Virus record (IMG/VR): IMGVR_UViG_3300029319_000079
Location: 1 to 51,835 of that record
DNA from: a virus
DNA length: 51,835 nt
Reading direction: 5' to 3' (one strand)
In this document: positions 38,186-49,100 of the stretch, piece by piece
How positions within the stretch are numbered: the first letter of the stretch is position 1
How the letters are laid out: every line of letters starts with the position of its first letter
The notes under the pieces: generated by a model
The model's input: only the letters and a program-made list of their open reading frames with translations
Told to the model about the DNA's origin: nothing
Database searches by the model: none
Position numbers and translations under genes: made by a program

Positions 38186-38527
38186 ATGCCTAAAGTACCA
38201 ACATCGTTATTAAATGAAACAATATCAATACAAAGCCTTACTGGTAGTGACGTAGACGATAGAGGACTATCTACAGCAAGTTTTGGTTCTGGAACTTCAG
38301 TTCAAGCAAAGTTAATTGAACTAGGTGGTTCTATTGAAAGTGAAACAGAAGGAAGAATTGAAAGAAACGAAGAGTTTAAAGTTATTATTCCCGCCTCAAC
38401 AACAGTAAGTCTTGCAGATAGAGTTGTTTTCAATTCAACAAATTACAACATTAGAAATGTAAAATCTATTAAAGATAGATTTGGAAATGAATTCTATAAA
38501 GAACTTCGTATAGACTCTGGATTCTAA
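38186..38527 (+). CDS. Head-tail joining (head closure) protein
   Basis: The small beta-barrel layout of head-tail adaptors: LLNETISIQSLTG, then SVQAKLIELGG, then IERNEEFKVIIP, then YNIRNVKSIKD and FYKELRID. Length (113 aa) and position suit gp16-like adaptors. It overlaps the next start by one base. Confidence 0.75.
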   Translation: MPKVPTSLLNETISIQSLTGSDVDDRGLSTASFGSGTSVQAKLIELGGSIESETEGRIERNEEFKVIIPASTTVSLADRVVFNSTNYNIRNVKSIKDRFGNEFYKELRIDSGF

Positions 38528-39525
38528 TGGCATCCAAAGCTGTGCTCAAAATGAGTAGGTCTTTAAGGACAGGTAGAAAAGGCGTTTCTAGTCCAAGATT
38601 TAATTTTAAAGAAATTAAAAAACTATCAGATTTAAGAAGTTTCTTTTACGAATATTCTATATTTGTTGGAGACCTTACTTCACTTCCGGGTGTTCCTTCT
38701 TTACAGATAACAAATAAGTTAAGAAATGGTTTTTTGAAAACTGGCAGAATTATGGGTGACTTGAGTGCTGCTGCAAATACTATGAAAAAATTAGCTGATG
38801 GTGTTCAGATGTCAGACTTTGAAGGTGCAGGAGAAAGAGCATTTAGAAGATTCGGTGGAAGAACTACTGGTAAAGTTTTAATGGCGATACCCGGCAGTGA
38901 TGTTTTTTCTCGTGGTGCTCGTTCTATAGTTGGTGCTAATATGCAAAAAGAATTTGACTCTTTAACAAAAAAATTATTTAGAACTAATCAACCAGATAAT
39001 ACTCCTCTAACAAAAGCAGTAGGCAGGATTGATTTTAATTCATTAAGTAGGAATGCAAAAGTACAAAAAGTTATTGAAGCAGTTACTGAGGATATTGTAA
39101 GACAAGCCCATAATTTTACACCAGTTAAAACTGGAAAGCTAAGGGGTTCTTTAAGGACAGAGTTGAAACACGAACCAGTTAAAGGTGGTTCTATACCGGT
39201 TGGTAAAGCAAAAATCGGTGGTGGTGATATTGATTATGCTTTGAAAATAGAGTTTGGTGAAGGTAAAGGATTTAATGTAGGAGCTTCTGCAACAAAAAGA
39301 TTATTTCCTAATATACCACCAGCTGCTCAAGCCTTAAGAGGAAACAAAGCAAACAGAAGAGCTGTAAATAAAGCTACAGGTAAAGGTGCTATGATGAGAA
39401 GAGGTGCAACTGTTGCTCATAACAATTTAGCAAGCAGTGGATTACTTGGTAAAGTTACAGGCAAGCAAGATGATGTAAATAAAATAATATCTGATGCTAT
39501 AGGCCTCAAATTAGGATTAAGATAA
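38527..39525 (+). CDS. HK97-gp10-like tail completion protein (332 aa)
   Basis: The recognised part is residues about 185-260: EDIVRQAHNFTPVKTGKLRGSL, then DIDYALKIEFGEG, the usual HK97-gp10 signature. The N-terminal 180 residues and the basic C-terminus are extra compared with the usual 120-150 aa. It may join head and tail. Confidence 0.75.
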   Translation: MASKAVLKMSRSLRTGRKGVSSPRFNFKEIKKLSDLRSFFYEYSIFVGDLTSLPGVPSLQITNKLRNGFLKTGRIMGDLSAAANTMKKLADGVQMSDFEGAGERAFRRFGGRTTGKVLMAIPGSDVFSRGARSIVGANMQKEFDSLTKKLFRTNQPDNTPLTKAVGRIDFNSLSRNAKVQKVIEAVTEDIVRQAHNFTPVKTGKLRGSLRTELKHEPVKGGSIPVGKAKIGGGDIDYALKIEFGEGKGFNVGASATKRLFPNIPPAAQALRGNKANRRAVNKATGKGAMMRRGATVAHNNLASSGLLGKVTGKQDDVNKIISDAIGLKLGLR

Positions 39526-39977
39526 TGGTACAACAATTACCAGACGCAGAAGTTATGTTTAGAACTTGGGCTTTGGCTCAATCAGAAATATCTTCTTTAG
39601 TAGGTACAAGAATAGCAACAAGATTACCTAATGGTGGTACTTTACCATTTTTGACAGTTTCTCAATTAGGTGGTGCTCCAAGTGCAGACGAAGCTCTTAT
39701 TTATGAAGCCAATTTATTTATTGATGCTTACGGTGGTAAATACGGAAGTACAGGTTCAAAAGGTCAACCAGATTATGCACAAGCTTATGATTTAGCTTCT
39801 AAGACAATAGCTAACTGTTTTGATACAACACCAAAAAAATACACAAGCACTGGTGGTGAAGTTGCAACAATACACGGTTTTAATAACATTACTGGTCCAT
39901 CAAGGATAGAAGAACCAGAGCTCGGTTTAGCACGCTATAATATAGAAGTAGTAATGATATATGGAGCGAGTTCATAA
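39525..39977 (+). CDS. Tail terminator-like protein (150 aa)
   Basis: PDAEVMFRTWALAQSEISSLVGTRIATRLPNG, then LPFLTVSQLGG and NLFIDAYGG match the pattern of tail terminator proteins that cap the tail tube. The position before the major tail protein supports it. Confidence 0.65.
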   Translation: MVQQLPDAEVMFRTWALAQSEISSLVGTRIATRLPNGGTLPFLTVSQLGGAPSADEALIYEANLFIDAYGGKYGSTGSKGQPDYAQAYDLASKTIANCFDTTPKKYTSTGGEVATIHGFNNITGPSRIEEPELGLARYNIEVVMIYGASS

Positions 39978-40255
39978 TGAAAAATATTAAGTTAAATCCA
40001 TTTATAAGGGATTTCGACTCAATAAGAGACGAAAAACTTGATGTCATTATTGGAAAAGGATGGATAGAAGTTAAAGAATCTGATTGGAAGAGGCTTAAAG
40101 AAGCTACAACCAAACAGGGTGATGTCTTGATTCCAACATTCGTTTCTGAAGATGAAGGAATGGGAGAGATTAAAAATATAGTTTCTGAAAAAGAAACTAT
40201 AAAAAACGATGAAGAGTGGTACGGTGCTGACGAACAAGTAGAAGAAGAAGAGTGA
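39977..40255 (+). CDS. Acidic hypothetical protein (92 aa)
   Basis: The N-terminal 50 residues contain IGKGWIEVKESDWKRLKEA; the C-terminus is very acidic. Unknown. It lies between the tail terminator and the major tail protein. Confidence 0.6.
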   Translation: MKNIKLNPFIRDFDSIRDEKLDVIIGKGWIEVKESDWKRLKEATTKQGDVLIPTFVSEDEGMGEIKNIVSEKETIKNDEEWYGADEQVEEEE

Positions 40256-40289
40256 CAAACTCTTTATAAGCATAGGTAGGTATAAGTAA

Positions 40290-40889
40290 ATGGCACAAAG
40301 TATTACAGAAGTAATCTTGGGAACAGGTAACTTGTTTGTGGCTAGTGAAACGGATATAAATGCAGGAACTGCAACATTTCCAACTAACCCATCAACAACA
40401 CCAAGTGCATCTTATTGGGATAACGTAGGTTTCTCAGAAGGTGGATTTTCCTTAGAGTACGATAAGACTTTTGAAGACGTAATGGTAGCAGAAGAAGTTG
40501 ACCCTATTAAGACAATTAAAACTGCCCAAGAAGTCAGAATTACTGGAGAGCTAGCACAAGCATCTTTAAGAAGTTTAAAGTTTGCAATGGCTGGTGGTAC
40601 CACAACAGCTGATGCACCATCATCTGGGTACACAACATTAGTTCCACCAACAACAGACTCTTTCGAAGAAAAGTCATTGTTGTTAAGAGTTAATGCTCCG
40701 GGACACGACGAAGCTGGAACTGCAAAAGTTAGAGACATTCAAGTCCCTAGAGCAGTCAATGTGGGTGCATTCTCAATGACACACGCAAAGGCACCACAAA
40801 AGGTAACAATAACTATTGAATATAAAGTATTGAAGCCAAATAGTGATGCTCCATTCGCAAATATATTTAAAATTATTGACACAGTTTAA
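40290..40889 (+). CDS. Major tail protein (tube)
   Basis: MAQSITEVILGTGNLFVASE, then DNVGFSEGGFSLEYDKTFEDVMVAEEVDPI, then AQEVRITGELAQ: the tube-protein type seen in many siphoviruses. Size (199 aa) and position directly before the chaperones fit. Confidence 0.85.
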   Translation: MAQSITEVILGTGNLFVASETDINAGTATFPTNPSTTPSASYWDNVGFSEGGFSLEYDKTFEDVMVAEEVDPIKTIKTAQEVRITGELAQASLRSLKFAMAGGTTTADAPSSGYTTLVPPTTDSFEEKSLLLRVNAPGHDEAGTAKVRDIQVPRAVNVGAFSMTHAKAPQKVTITIEYKVLKPNSDAPFANIFKIIDTV

Positions 40890-40914
40890 TAATTAATACG
40901 ATTAGGAGGTATTG

Positions 40915-41253
40915 ATGTCAGAATTTATTGATTTTGACGAAGCGGTTGAAGAAGCCGACGACAAGAAATTAACTTTCAAGGTAGCTGGTAAAGTGTACGA
41001 AGCACCAAGTCAGCTACCAGCGAAAGTGGTGTTAGCCCAATTAAAGTTAACAAATGAACAAGGTGGCATTGAGCAAAAAAATCTTGGAGAATGGCTTACA
41101 GCCTTAATTGGCGAAGAAATTTTCAACGATATGCTCGATAACGGTGTTAGTTGGCCTCAATTAGAAAAGGTCCTTAACTACTTGTTAGTTGAATATGGGG
41201 TTATTCCGAAGGCTGAAGAAGTCGAAGGGGGAGAAGAAGAAGACCCAAAATAA
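40915..41253 (+). CDS. Tail assembly chaperone, short form
   Basis: An acidic protein with LPAKVVLAQLKLTNEQ, typical of the first chaperone gene. I set the start at ATG 40915 (AGGAGG upstream); the frame opens at a TTG 3 nt earlier. It ends right after the slippery CCCAAAA. Confidence 0.85.
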   Translation: MSEFIDFDEAVEEADDKKLTFKVAGKVYEAPSQLPAKVVLAQLKLTNEQGGIEQKNLGEWLTALIGEEIFNDMLDNGVSWPQLEKVLNYLLVEYGVIPKAEEVEGGEEEDPK

Positions 41254-41513
41254 ATATTACCTACAGTGATATTTTAAAAAGATGGCCTGCTGTTGAAGCA
41301 GACTTTCATAGGTTTTTTAACTTAGCTCCATTCGATTGTTCTTGGAGAAAATTCAAGAATTTAATATTCAGTCTAGTATCTGAAGAATCCTCTTTTTATG
41401 CCCCTTACTTAAAACAAATGTATGAAGAGATTAGAGAAAGTTCAGAATCAAGTGATACTCCAAAAGTACAGATTTCTCTTGAAGATGCAATGAAAGACTT
41501 AGGTATAGATTGA
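41223..41513 (+). CDS. Tail assembly chaperone, frameshifted C-terminal part
   Basis: The -1 frame continues from CCC AAA at 41244-41250 into INITYSDILKRWPAVEADFHRFF and ends at 41511-41513. It is made as a fusion with the short form (expected about 199 aa). There is no ribosome site for independent translation. Zero-frame CCA AAA is followed at once by TAA. Confidence 0.8.
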   Translation, partial: RRGRRRRPKINITYSDILKRWPAVEADFHRFFNLAPFDCSWRKFKNLIFSLVSEESSFYAPYLKQMYEEIRESSESSDTPKVQISLEDAMKDLGID

Positions 41514-44500
41514 ATTCAATAATTATAGATGTAGTCCCTAGGCTGTTAGGTGATAAACTTGGTGGTCAAGCAATAAAAATGGGACAACAAGCATCCCAAG
41601 CAATTGCCAAACCAATGAATGCTGCAGTAAATGCTACTGGTTTAGCAGTTCTAGCTGGTCTTGCAGTTGCACTTACAGCAGGTGCTAAAGCAGCTGTTGA
41701 GTTTGAAGACGCATTTGCAATGGTTAAGAAAACTATGGCTGATGTTAAAGACCCAGAAGTTTTCAAAGAAATTGAAAAAGATTTACTTAACTTAGCAACT
41801 CAAATTCCAATATCAGCTAATGAATTAGCTGGTGTAGCTTCTGTCGCTGGTCAATTAGGAGTAGCAGCTGATGATATTGCTGTATTTACAGAAGTAACAG
41901 CAAAACTTGGTGTTGCTACAAATATGACAGCTACTCAAGCAGCAACAGGCCTTGCAAGATTTCTTAATGTTACAGGTGAATCAACAGATTCTGTTGGAAA
42001 GTTCGGTTCTGTTTTAGTTCAATTAGGTAACAATGTAGCAGCACAAGAATCGGAAATATTATTATTAGCACAAAACTTTGGTGCTACTGGTAATGTAGCT
42101 GGTTTAGCAACAGAAGATATATTAGCTTTTTCTGCTGCAACAAGAGCAGCTGGTGTTCAAGCAGCAGCAGGTTCTACTGCTTTAGGTAAATTATTTATGA
42201 ACATAAGTAATGCAGTAAAAGAAAACGATTTAGAAAGACTATCAGTAGCAAGTAGATTGATTGGAAGAGATTTTAAAACAGCTTTTGAACAAGATGGTGC
42301 TATGGCTGTTCAAGAATTATTAACTGGTTTATCAGCATTAGCACAAGAAGGACAATCAGTTACACCTATTTTACAAACATTAGGTCTTAATAATGTTAGA
42401 ACATCAAGAGCTGTTTTAGCTTTAGCAAACAATAATAAAGGTTTGGCTGCTGCTATAAAACTTGCAAGAACTGAAGCAGTAGTTAGTAACGCTCTAAACA
42501 ATGAGGTTGCTACAAGGATGGATACAGTATCTTCAAAAGTTCAACAACTTAAAACAGCTTTTAATGCTCTACTTATTCCTTTAGGAAATGTATTTATACC
42601 AGTATTTAAAACAATTCTTGATTTTGCAATAAATATAGTGAACGGATTTTTAGCATTACAAAGAGTCTTTAGTGAACTTACGGATAGCGTTAAAGGTTTT
42701 CTTACATCAATAGGAGCTTTGGCTGCTATTGAAACAGCTACAAAACTTTTTGGTAGATTTACAAATCAAGTTGGAAAAAGTGGTAAAGTAATGGAATTCC
42801 TTTCAACGGTATTTCAAAAAGTTGGTCCATTTATCAAAAAAGCATTAGGTCCTCTTATTGCAGTTCTTTCTGCGTTAAATGCATTAGGAAAGCAAGAAAG
42901 AAAAATTAGAGATTTTGAAAAGCAAGTAGAAAGTATGGCTGGTACCTTTGAAGACCTAACTATAGATGGTACAGCTTTTTCCGAAGCTTTTACAGAAGAA
43001 ATATTCTTAGGCATTGTAGAAGGACTTCCAGAAGCAATGAGAGAAGGAGTGCAGCAAGGAGTTAAGCAAGGTACTTTAACAGAACAAGGTTTGGAAGCAT
43101 CTCAAGCTTTAGCTGATGGCCTTACTCAAGGTTTAGTTGATGAATTAAGAAATGTTGCTGATGTAGGTAATTTAGTTTTTAGTAATGTAAATTTTGACGA
43201 AATAATAGAAACTTTAGAAGCTGAAGGATTAACAGAGAATAGTGAGATATTTAAATTAGTAGAAAAAATAAAAGAAGAAAAAGCCAAAGGTGCTCAAAAA
43301 GATAAAGAAATGGTCGAATCTTTACAGCAACAACTTCAAACTCATTTATTAATTATCGAAGCTGAAAGGAATGCTCTTAACTTTGCTGAGCAACTACAAG
43401 AACTTGTAGTAGCAGAATTAGAAGCTCAAGGCAGGTTAGCTGATGCAGCTACTTTAAGACACGCAAGTGATAGAACTGTACTTTCAGTAGCTAAAGACTT
43501 AAAAGGTGTTAATGAGGATATATTAGCATTGTTAGTACAGCAAGGTATTGTTCAAGCAGCAAACTTAGAATTAACACCTTTCCAAAAAATGATTGAAGAA
43601 GCAGGTACTCTCAAAGCACAAATAGAAAGTATATTCTTAGGAGCTGACTTAGATTTTGCAGCTCAGTTTGCTGAAATGGATTTAGCTGAAGCTAAACAAG
43701 AACAGATAGATTTACAACAAGAAGAAGTAGACCTTAAAGCTGAACAGATTGAATTAGCTGAAGAATTATTAGATTTAGAAAAAGAACAAATTGTTACTGC
43801 TGAAGAGCTCAAAGAACAGCAAGATTTAATTAATGAAGCTTTAGAAATTGAAGAAAGAATTCGTACTGGTTTTTCTTTAACAGCTAATCAACAACTTCGT
43901 AGAGAAAAACTGCGTAAAGAGAGAAGAAGAGTTGAACTAGCTGCTGCTCAAGGCTCTTTAGAATTTGCTGACCTAGAACTTAAAAATATTGATGAGCAAA
44001 TTGCTGCAATAGAAGATAAAGCTGTTACAGAAGAAGACGCTCAAAAACTTAGGAATGAGGCTGCTGAGATTACTCAAAAAGCTCAAATTAGAAGAGAACA
44101 AGAGATTGAAGATATTAAAAATAGACAAGTTGCTATTGCTGAAAGGTTGGTTGAATTACCTCGTGAACAATTAGAAGCACAAAAAGCAATCCACGATGCT
44201 CAGAAAGAAACACTATTAACAAACTTAGAAATTATTGCTTCTATGGAAAAATTGCAAGAAGTAAGCGTTACATCAGCACAAGCAATGGCAAGGGCCTTAA
44301 AATTACCTACAGTTGCAAAGGAAGCTCTAGTTGGAGGTGCTACTACTTCTGGTGTTTCAGTTAGCGGTTTTAGAAGTCAATTTGGAGTAGAAGAAAAATT
44401 AGGTGATTTTAGAACATTTCAAGGTATTGCAAATTCAAGAGCTGGAAGTAATAAATCATTGCCAGAAATGTTAACTGCTGATGACGCAGCTGCTTTTAGG

Positions 44501-44650
44501 AACTCTGGAAGTTCTATGTTGAATAACATAACTATAAATGGTGCTGGAGTTCCTGCTGACCCAATGCAAGCCAAAAAATTTGCAAAAGATATAAATAGAG
44601 AGTTAGTAAAACTACAAACAGGAACTGGAAGAAGTGGTGCAATTAGATAA
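41510..44650 (+). CDS. Tape measure protein (1046 aa), TTG start
   Basis: The longest tail gene in this position. An N-terminal TP901-type region (AAVEFEDAFAMVKKTMADVKD) is followed by hydrophobic segments (about 345-470). Then comes a Glu/Gln-rich coiled coil (about 610-920). The TTG at 41510 overlaps the chaperone stop. It sets tail length and may aid DNA entry. Confidence 0.9.
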   Translation: MNSIIIDVVPRLLGDKLGGQAIKMGQQASQAIAKPMNAAVNATGLAVLAGLAVALTAGAKAAVEFEDAFAMVKKTMADVKDPEVFKEIEKDLLNLATQIPISANELAGVASVAGQLGVAADDIAVFTEVTAKLGVATNMTATQAATGLARFLNVTGESTDSVGKFGSVLVQLGNNVAAQESEILLLAQNFGATGNVAGLATEDILAFSAATRAAGVQAAAGSTALGKLFMNISNAVKENDLERLSVASRLIGRDFKTAFEQDGAMAVQELLTGLSALAQEGQSVTPILQTLGLNNVRTSRAVLALANNNKGLAAAIKLARTEAVVSNALNNEVATRMDTVSSKVQQLKTAFNALLIPLGNVFIPVFKTILDFAINIVNGFLALQRVFSELTDSVKGFLTSIGALAAIETATKLFGRFTNQVGKSGKVMEFLSTVFQKVGPFIKKALGPLIAVLSALNALGKQERKIRDFEKQVESMAGTFEDLTIDGTAFSEAFTEEIFLGIVEGLPEAMREGVQQGVKQGTLTEQGLEASQALADGLTQGLVDELRNVADVGNLVFSNVNFDEIIETLEAEGLTENSEIFKLVEKIKEEKAKGAQKDKEMVESLQQQLQTHLLIIEAERNALNFAEQLQELVVAELEAQGRLADAATLRHASDRTVLSVAKDLKGVNEDILALLVQQGIVQAANLELTPFQKMIEEAGTLKAQIESIFLGADLDFAAQFAEMDLAEAKQEQIDLQQEEVDLKAEQIELAEELLDLEKEQIVTAEELKEQQDLINEALEIEERIRTGFSLTANQQLRREKLRKERRRVELAAAQGSLEFADLELKNIDEQIAAIEDKAVTEEDAQKLRNEAAEITQKAQIRREQEIEDIKNRQVAIAERLVELPREQLEAQKAIHDAQKETLLTNLEIIASMEKLQEVSVTSAQAMARALKLPTVAKEALVGGATTSGVSVSGFRSQFGVEEKLGDFRTFQGIANSRAGSNKSLPEMLTADDAAAFRNSGSSMLNNITINGAGVPADPMQAKKFAKDINRELVKLQTGTGRSGAIR

Positions 44651-44733
44651 TGTTGTATTCACACGCAAATTTTCATATTCACAGAGCTACACACGACAAT
44701 GAATGGGTTGACTGGAATGAGGAAGAAGAATGA
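44650..44733 (+). CDS. Mini-protein (27 aa) in the tail operon
   Basis: MLYSHANFHIHRATHDNEWVDWNEEEE, His/Trp-rich with an acidic end. Start and stop overlap both neighbours (TAATG, ATGA), which argues for real translation. Unknown. Confidence 0.5.
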   Translation: MLYSHANFHIHRATHDNEWVDWNEEEE

Positions 44734-44852
44734 TTGACAATAAAGATTCAACAATTTTAAAAGCTTGTCAATCAGATTTTAATTGTGGTAATTATTTTTA
44801 TCACACTAAATATAGATATTGTGAAATATGTAGAACTAAGGACTGGTGCTAA
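44730..44852 (+). CDS. Cys-rich mini-protein (40 aa) in the tail operon
   Basis: C-x5-C (13-19) and CEIC (31-34) with a final Cys give a zinc-binding layout. It overlaps both neighbours. Unknown role; uncommon inside a tail module. Confidence 0.55.
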   Translation: MIDNKDSTILKACQSDFNCGNYFYHTKYRYCEICRTKDWC

Positions 44853-46108
44853 TGGCAAATACAATAACAGTAGGAAGAATGACATTTACATCACCGGAAT
44901 CAATTGATATATCTTCAGTGATTCAAGGTAATAGAAACTCATTAGATAGAAGCGTTTCTTTGAAAGGTCAATTTGTTGCTGATACAGTTGCGGCAGCAAA
45001 AGTTCTTAGAGATGAATTGATATCTATGGGTAACTCTTCATTACTTCTACCTTTTACTTATACAGGTGATGATAAGTTTGAAGGATACTGCGAAATAGAT
45101 TCAGCAGGTGTTGATGCTTCAAAATTAGCAACTGGATTGTTTGAATACAACTTAGATATAACAATAAAAGGAAGAGTTTCAGAGATGTTGTTTGAAAGCA
45201 ATATGTCTGGTTCTCTTTTGACTAACAGTCATTCTGTGACAACAGGGACTACTACCTATGCTCCTTGGCACGCAGTTCCGACTGGAACTTTCAATTACAA
45301 TCACGAAAAAGCACCTATTGATGCAGTAAGAGCATCATCTGAAGGCAATGTAGCGTTTTTTTATGACCCAGACTTAAGAGATGCAGCAGCACAATGGGTT
45401 GTAGACCCAGCAAATTATTACAAAGGTGCAGCGAGAGTTATTGTAAATAATACAACAAGAACTGGATATTTGACAGAAAATAACCCAACAGGGCTTACTT
45501 TATCAAATGGTATTATACAATTGACTTCTGGTTCCAATGCAAATCAATCAAGATTCACAATAAAATTTTATGACAATGGTAGTTTCGTAAGTGAAAGAAC
45601 TATTGCAATAACTTCTGGTTCATCGGGAACAGAATATAAAGTTTGGAAAACTGCTCAAATACTAAGAAATGAACCTCACGAATGTGCTGTTCGTTTTACT
45701 ACCTATTCAGATACTAATGGAGATGGGCGTCTCACTGTTGACGCCACCGTTAAGAGAGGTGCTCATCACATTGGTCTGAATATTCAACAGGGGCCAACTG
45801 CAGATAGAGCTGCAAATTCAAGAGTTAATTTAGATGCAGTATCTGGTGCAGGAGCATTGAGTGCAGCTACAGGATACTTAATTGAATCCTCTGTAGATGA
45901 CCAAGGACAAAAATTTATGTTTGGTAGTCCTCAAGGATTTACTGGTGATACAACAAATAAACTTATTCATCTTACAAATCCAAACTTTAAAACATTTGTA
46001 GGTTATGTTTACAATGCTGCAAACCCACAAAGCATAGACGCAGCCGATGCAGTAAGAGACCAATACTTAGAAAGTATGTACGAAAATGTTCGTCTAGTAA
46101 GAGCTTAA
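44852..46108 (+). CDS. Distal tail-type protein (418 aa)
   Basis: The first gene after tape measure and the Cys mini-protein. The N-terminal 120 residues look like a tail-tip fold (MTFTSPESIDISSVIQ, then AKVLRDELISMGN), and the rest is beta-rich and could hold a carbohydrate-binding unit. I set the start at 44852 (TAATG); the frame also opens at a GTG 6 nt earlier. Confidence 0.65.
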   Translation: MANTITVGRMTFTSPESIDISSVIQGNRNSLDRSVSLKGQFVADTVAAAKVLRDELISMGNSSLLLPFTYTGDDKFEGYCEIDSAGVDASKLATGLFEYNLDITIKGRVSEMLFESNMSGSLLTNSHSVTTGTTTYAPWHAVPTGTFNYNHEKAPIDAVRASSEGNVAFFYDPDLRDAAAQWVVDPANYYKGAARVIVNNTTRTGYLTENNPTGLTLSNGIIQLTSGSNANQSRFTIKFYDNGSFVSERTIAITSGSSGTEYKVWKTAQILRNEPHECAVRFTTYSDTNGDGRLTVDATVKRGAHHIGLNIQQGPTADRAANSRVNLDAVSGAGALSAATGYLIESSVDDQGQKFMFGSPQGFTGDTTNKLIHLTNPNFKTFVGYVYNAANPQSIDAADAVRDQYLESMYENVRLVRA

Positions 46109-46109
46109 T

Positions 46110-49100
46110 ATGCCAGTAACAGAAAGACATATGGGTGGAGGGAACTTCCAAGTACAGTTCAATCAAGAATTTACACCAACAGCAATAATCGAAGCAGTCA
46201 CAGAGTGGGGTCATATAATTATTACCCCTCAAGAAATAGACATAAAAACTCTAACTGACTCAGAAATAAAAAACCTTTCTTCATATACAGGAATAGTTTT
46301 AAACAGAGTATTAGAAGAGGGTGTTATAAGTATTGCTGGTGCAAGTCTAGAACTTTATTTAGGTGACGGTGCTGGTAAAGGTATGGTCATAGCAGAATCT
46401 AACAATGTTGGTAAAGTAAGGCATTACACAGGTACTACACTTGCAGAGACATTATTTAACTCCACTGCTCAAACAAATAAACCTTTAGGAATTATGAGAG
46501 ATGAAGCAGGTAATACACAGGCCATCACGCAAGGTACAATATCTGAGCCAGCCTCTACATATACTGGTTCTCATTTCGTAGAGACTGCAGGTTCTGCTTT
46601 AAAATTTATATCAGAAACTTTAGGAACAGAATATAGAGTAAATCCAAATGGAACTATAGATGCAGGCCCAGCTGCAAATCTATTTGAAGGCGTTGGAACA
46701 GCTACACCAAAAGCTATAGTTGTAAAAACTGCATATGGTCAAGACCCTTCAATGGAAGGTGTTGTTCCTCAAGGTCTTAAAACAGAATTCGATGCACAAG
46801 ATTTTGTATCAAGAGTAGATTTTACAGGTGAAGTAGGATTTTTTGATATAGCTACAGATGTTGCAGGAGAAGCAAATATATCCTCTAACCCTTATAAAGA
46901 TTTACACGGCAATGCTTTAAAAAGAGTTGCTTTAGTACAAGAACCAGATATTGCAGCAGACCAACTCAATGCAAGAGCACAAACTTTACTTAACGAACTA
47001 TCAAGAGTTAAAAAAGTATTGAATTTAGATTTAGAGCAATATGAAGTATCCGGAGATATGAAAGTTGGAGACTTTATATTTGCTTTTGACCCAGATATAG
47101 AATTTGTTGATACTGCTGCTGATGCTACTGCAGAGTCTAGAAGTTTGAATGAAATTACATTTAGAGGTCAAGATATCAATCCTGTAAAGGTTCGTGTAAA
47201 AGGTATTACATATCCAATAAGAACAGGTATGGGTGTTTACTTCAGAGACAAAGATGGTAACTATACAGACCTAAGTCAATACGCTCTTTTTGAGCAAGGT
47301 GGTGCACAGATAGAACTTGGTGACACTATGAGAAGCATACAAGACGATTTAAGATTTAGTGAGTTTTCTCTTACAAGTAAAACTGCAGGTGCTTTCTCTA
47401 TTCCAGATTTACCTAGCACACCAACATTGCAAGCAGGTAGCTATCTTGATGGTACAGGTATATCAAAAGGTTTCATTAGAGTTGTTGTCTCAAAACCAAC
47501 CAATGAAGATGGTTCACAGATAACAGATGGTCAAAGCTATGGTGTTAGATACAAGAAAACTACTGATAGTCAATATTCTTATGCTTTTTTCCCTTATACA
47601 GGAGTAGCTACAGAGAGTTTGTTGATACAAGATTTAACTATTGGTGCAACCTATCAAGTAGGTGTAAATGTAATAGATAAATCTGGTTTCAAGAAAATGT
47701 CTGCTTATGACGGTTCTGGAGAGGATTTATATACTGACTCATCTAGTGTTAATGCAAACTTTGCTACAAATGCAAGAATAGAAATATCTAAAGATGCCCA
47801 AGCACCATCTAAACCTAAGCAAGCAACTTCTATTGCGTCTGGTCCTCTTAAAGTTCAAATTACACATCATCTTGGTAAAGATGGAACTGATGGTAACGGT
47901 AATCCATTTGGAAACTTCACACTAGAAGGTGATATAGATTACTTGGCTATTCACGCAGTAACACAGTCTGGTAATTCACAAAATTTTACAGTTTCAACTT
48001 CTAACAAAATTGGTGAAATAAGAGTAACAGCAGGAAACTTATTACAGCAGATACCATTAGTCGGTAGTGCAGATTTAGCAGATTCTTCTGGGCATTATTT
48101 TAGATTTGTAGCTGTAGATAAATCTGGTAACGCTTCTGACCCTTCTGATGGACAAACAGCTTCTGCAGATTTAATAGAAGAATCACACATTGCTGACGCA
48201 ACTATAACTACAGCAAAGATTGGTACTGCACAAATTACAAATGCATTGATAGCCGATGCAACTATTGATAGTGCAAAAATAGCTAATCTAAATGCTGGAA
48301 AAATAAATGCAGGAACAATAAGTGCAGATAGGATTGCATCTGGAAGTATTAGCACTTCAAAACTTAACTTTACTCCTACAGATAGCAGTAATGTAGTAGC
48401 AAGTATTAACGCATCGTCAGAAGGCATTTCTATTAATGCAAACAAACTTTCATTAAGTGGACTTTTACAAGTTGGTGGTGCTGCAGGGGATATTAATAGT
48501 AACTCAACAACAATCAGTGGTGGCAAAATTACTGCTGGAACTTTATCTGTTACTAATGCAGAAATTTCTGGTACATTAGATTTTTCAAAAATAACTCAAA
48601 GCTCTGTAAATATTATAGAAAATATGATGGCTTCTAACTCTGTAAATTCAAGTGCAATAAAAAATGGCAATGTAACTACTAATGAGCTAGTTACTTCTAG
48701 CTCTAGAGGAACATTTGGCACAAATGGAAATGATGTATTTTGTAGTTTTATTGGTGCAAACTCAGCGACTTTAAGTAATAGATTATCTACAGATAGTAGT
48801 GGTGTTACTATCACAGGTGTAGTAACAATAGCTCCAACTTCTGGAAGTATAGGTAATGGAAATACAAGCGGTTCTTTTAGCAGTGTATCTAGTCCAAGTA
48901 TTGCTAATGGTTCAACTGCAATAAATTTATCTTCAAGTGGTGATATGCAATTTAACAGAGCTGGTTCTCAAAAATTTAAGATAATAAGTTTTGAAAACCA
49001 AACTTCTGATGATATTAGACCATCCACTGATAATGCTTTTGATTTAGGACAGAGTAATAGAAGGTTTGATGATGTTTTTGCAACAAACGGAACTATTAAT

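Noticed and set aside
48095-48526. 143-codon minus-strand ORF in the tail spike gene
   Set aside because: Shadow frame of a low-complexity coding region; no ribosome site or promoter.
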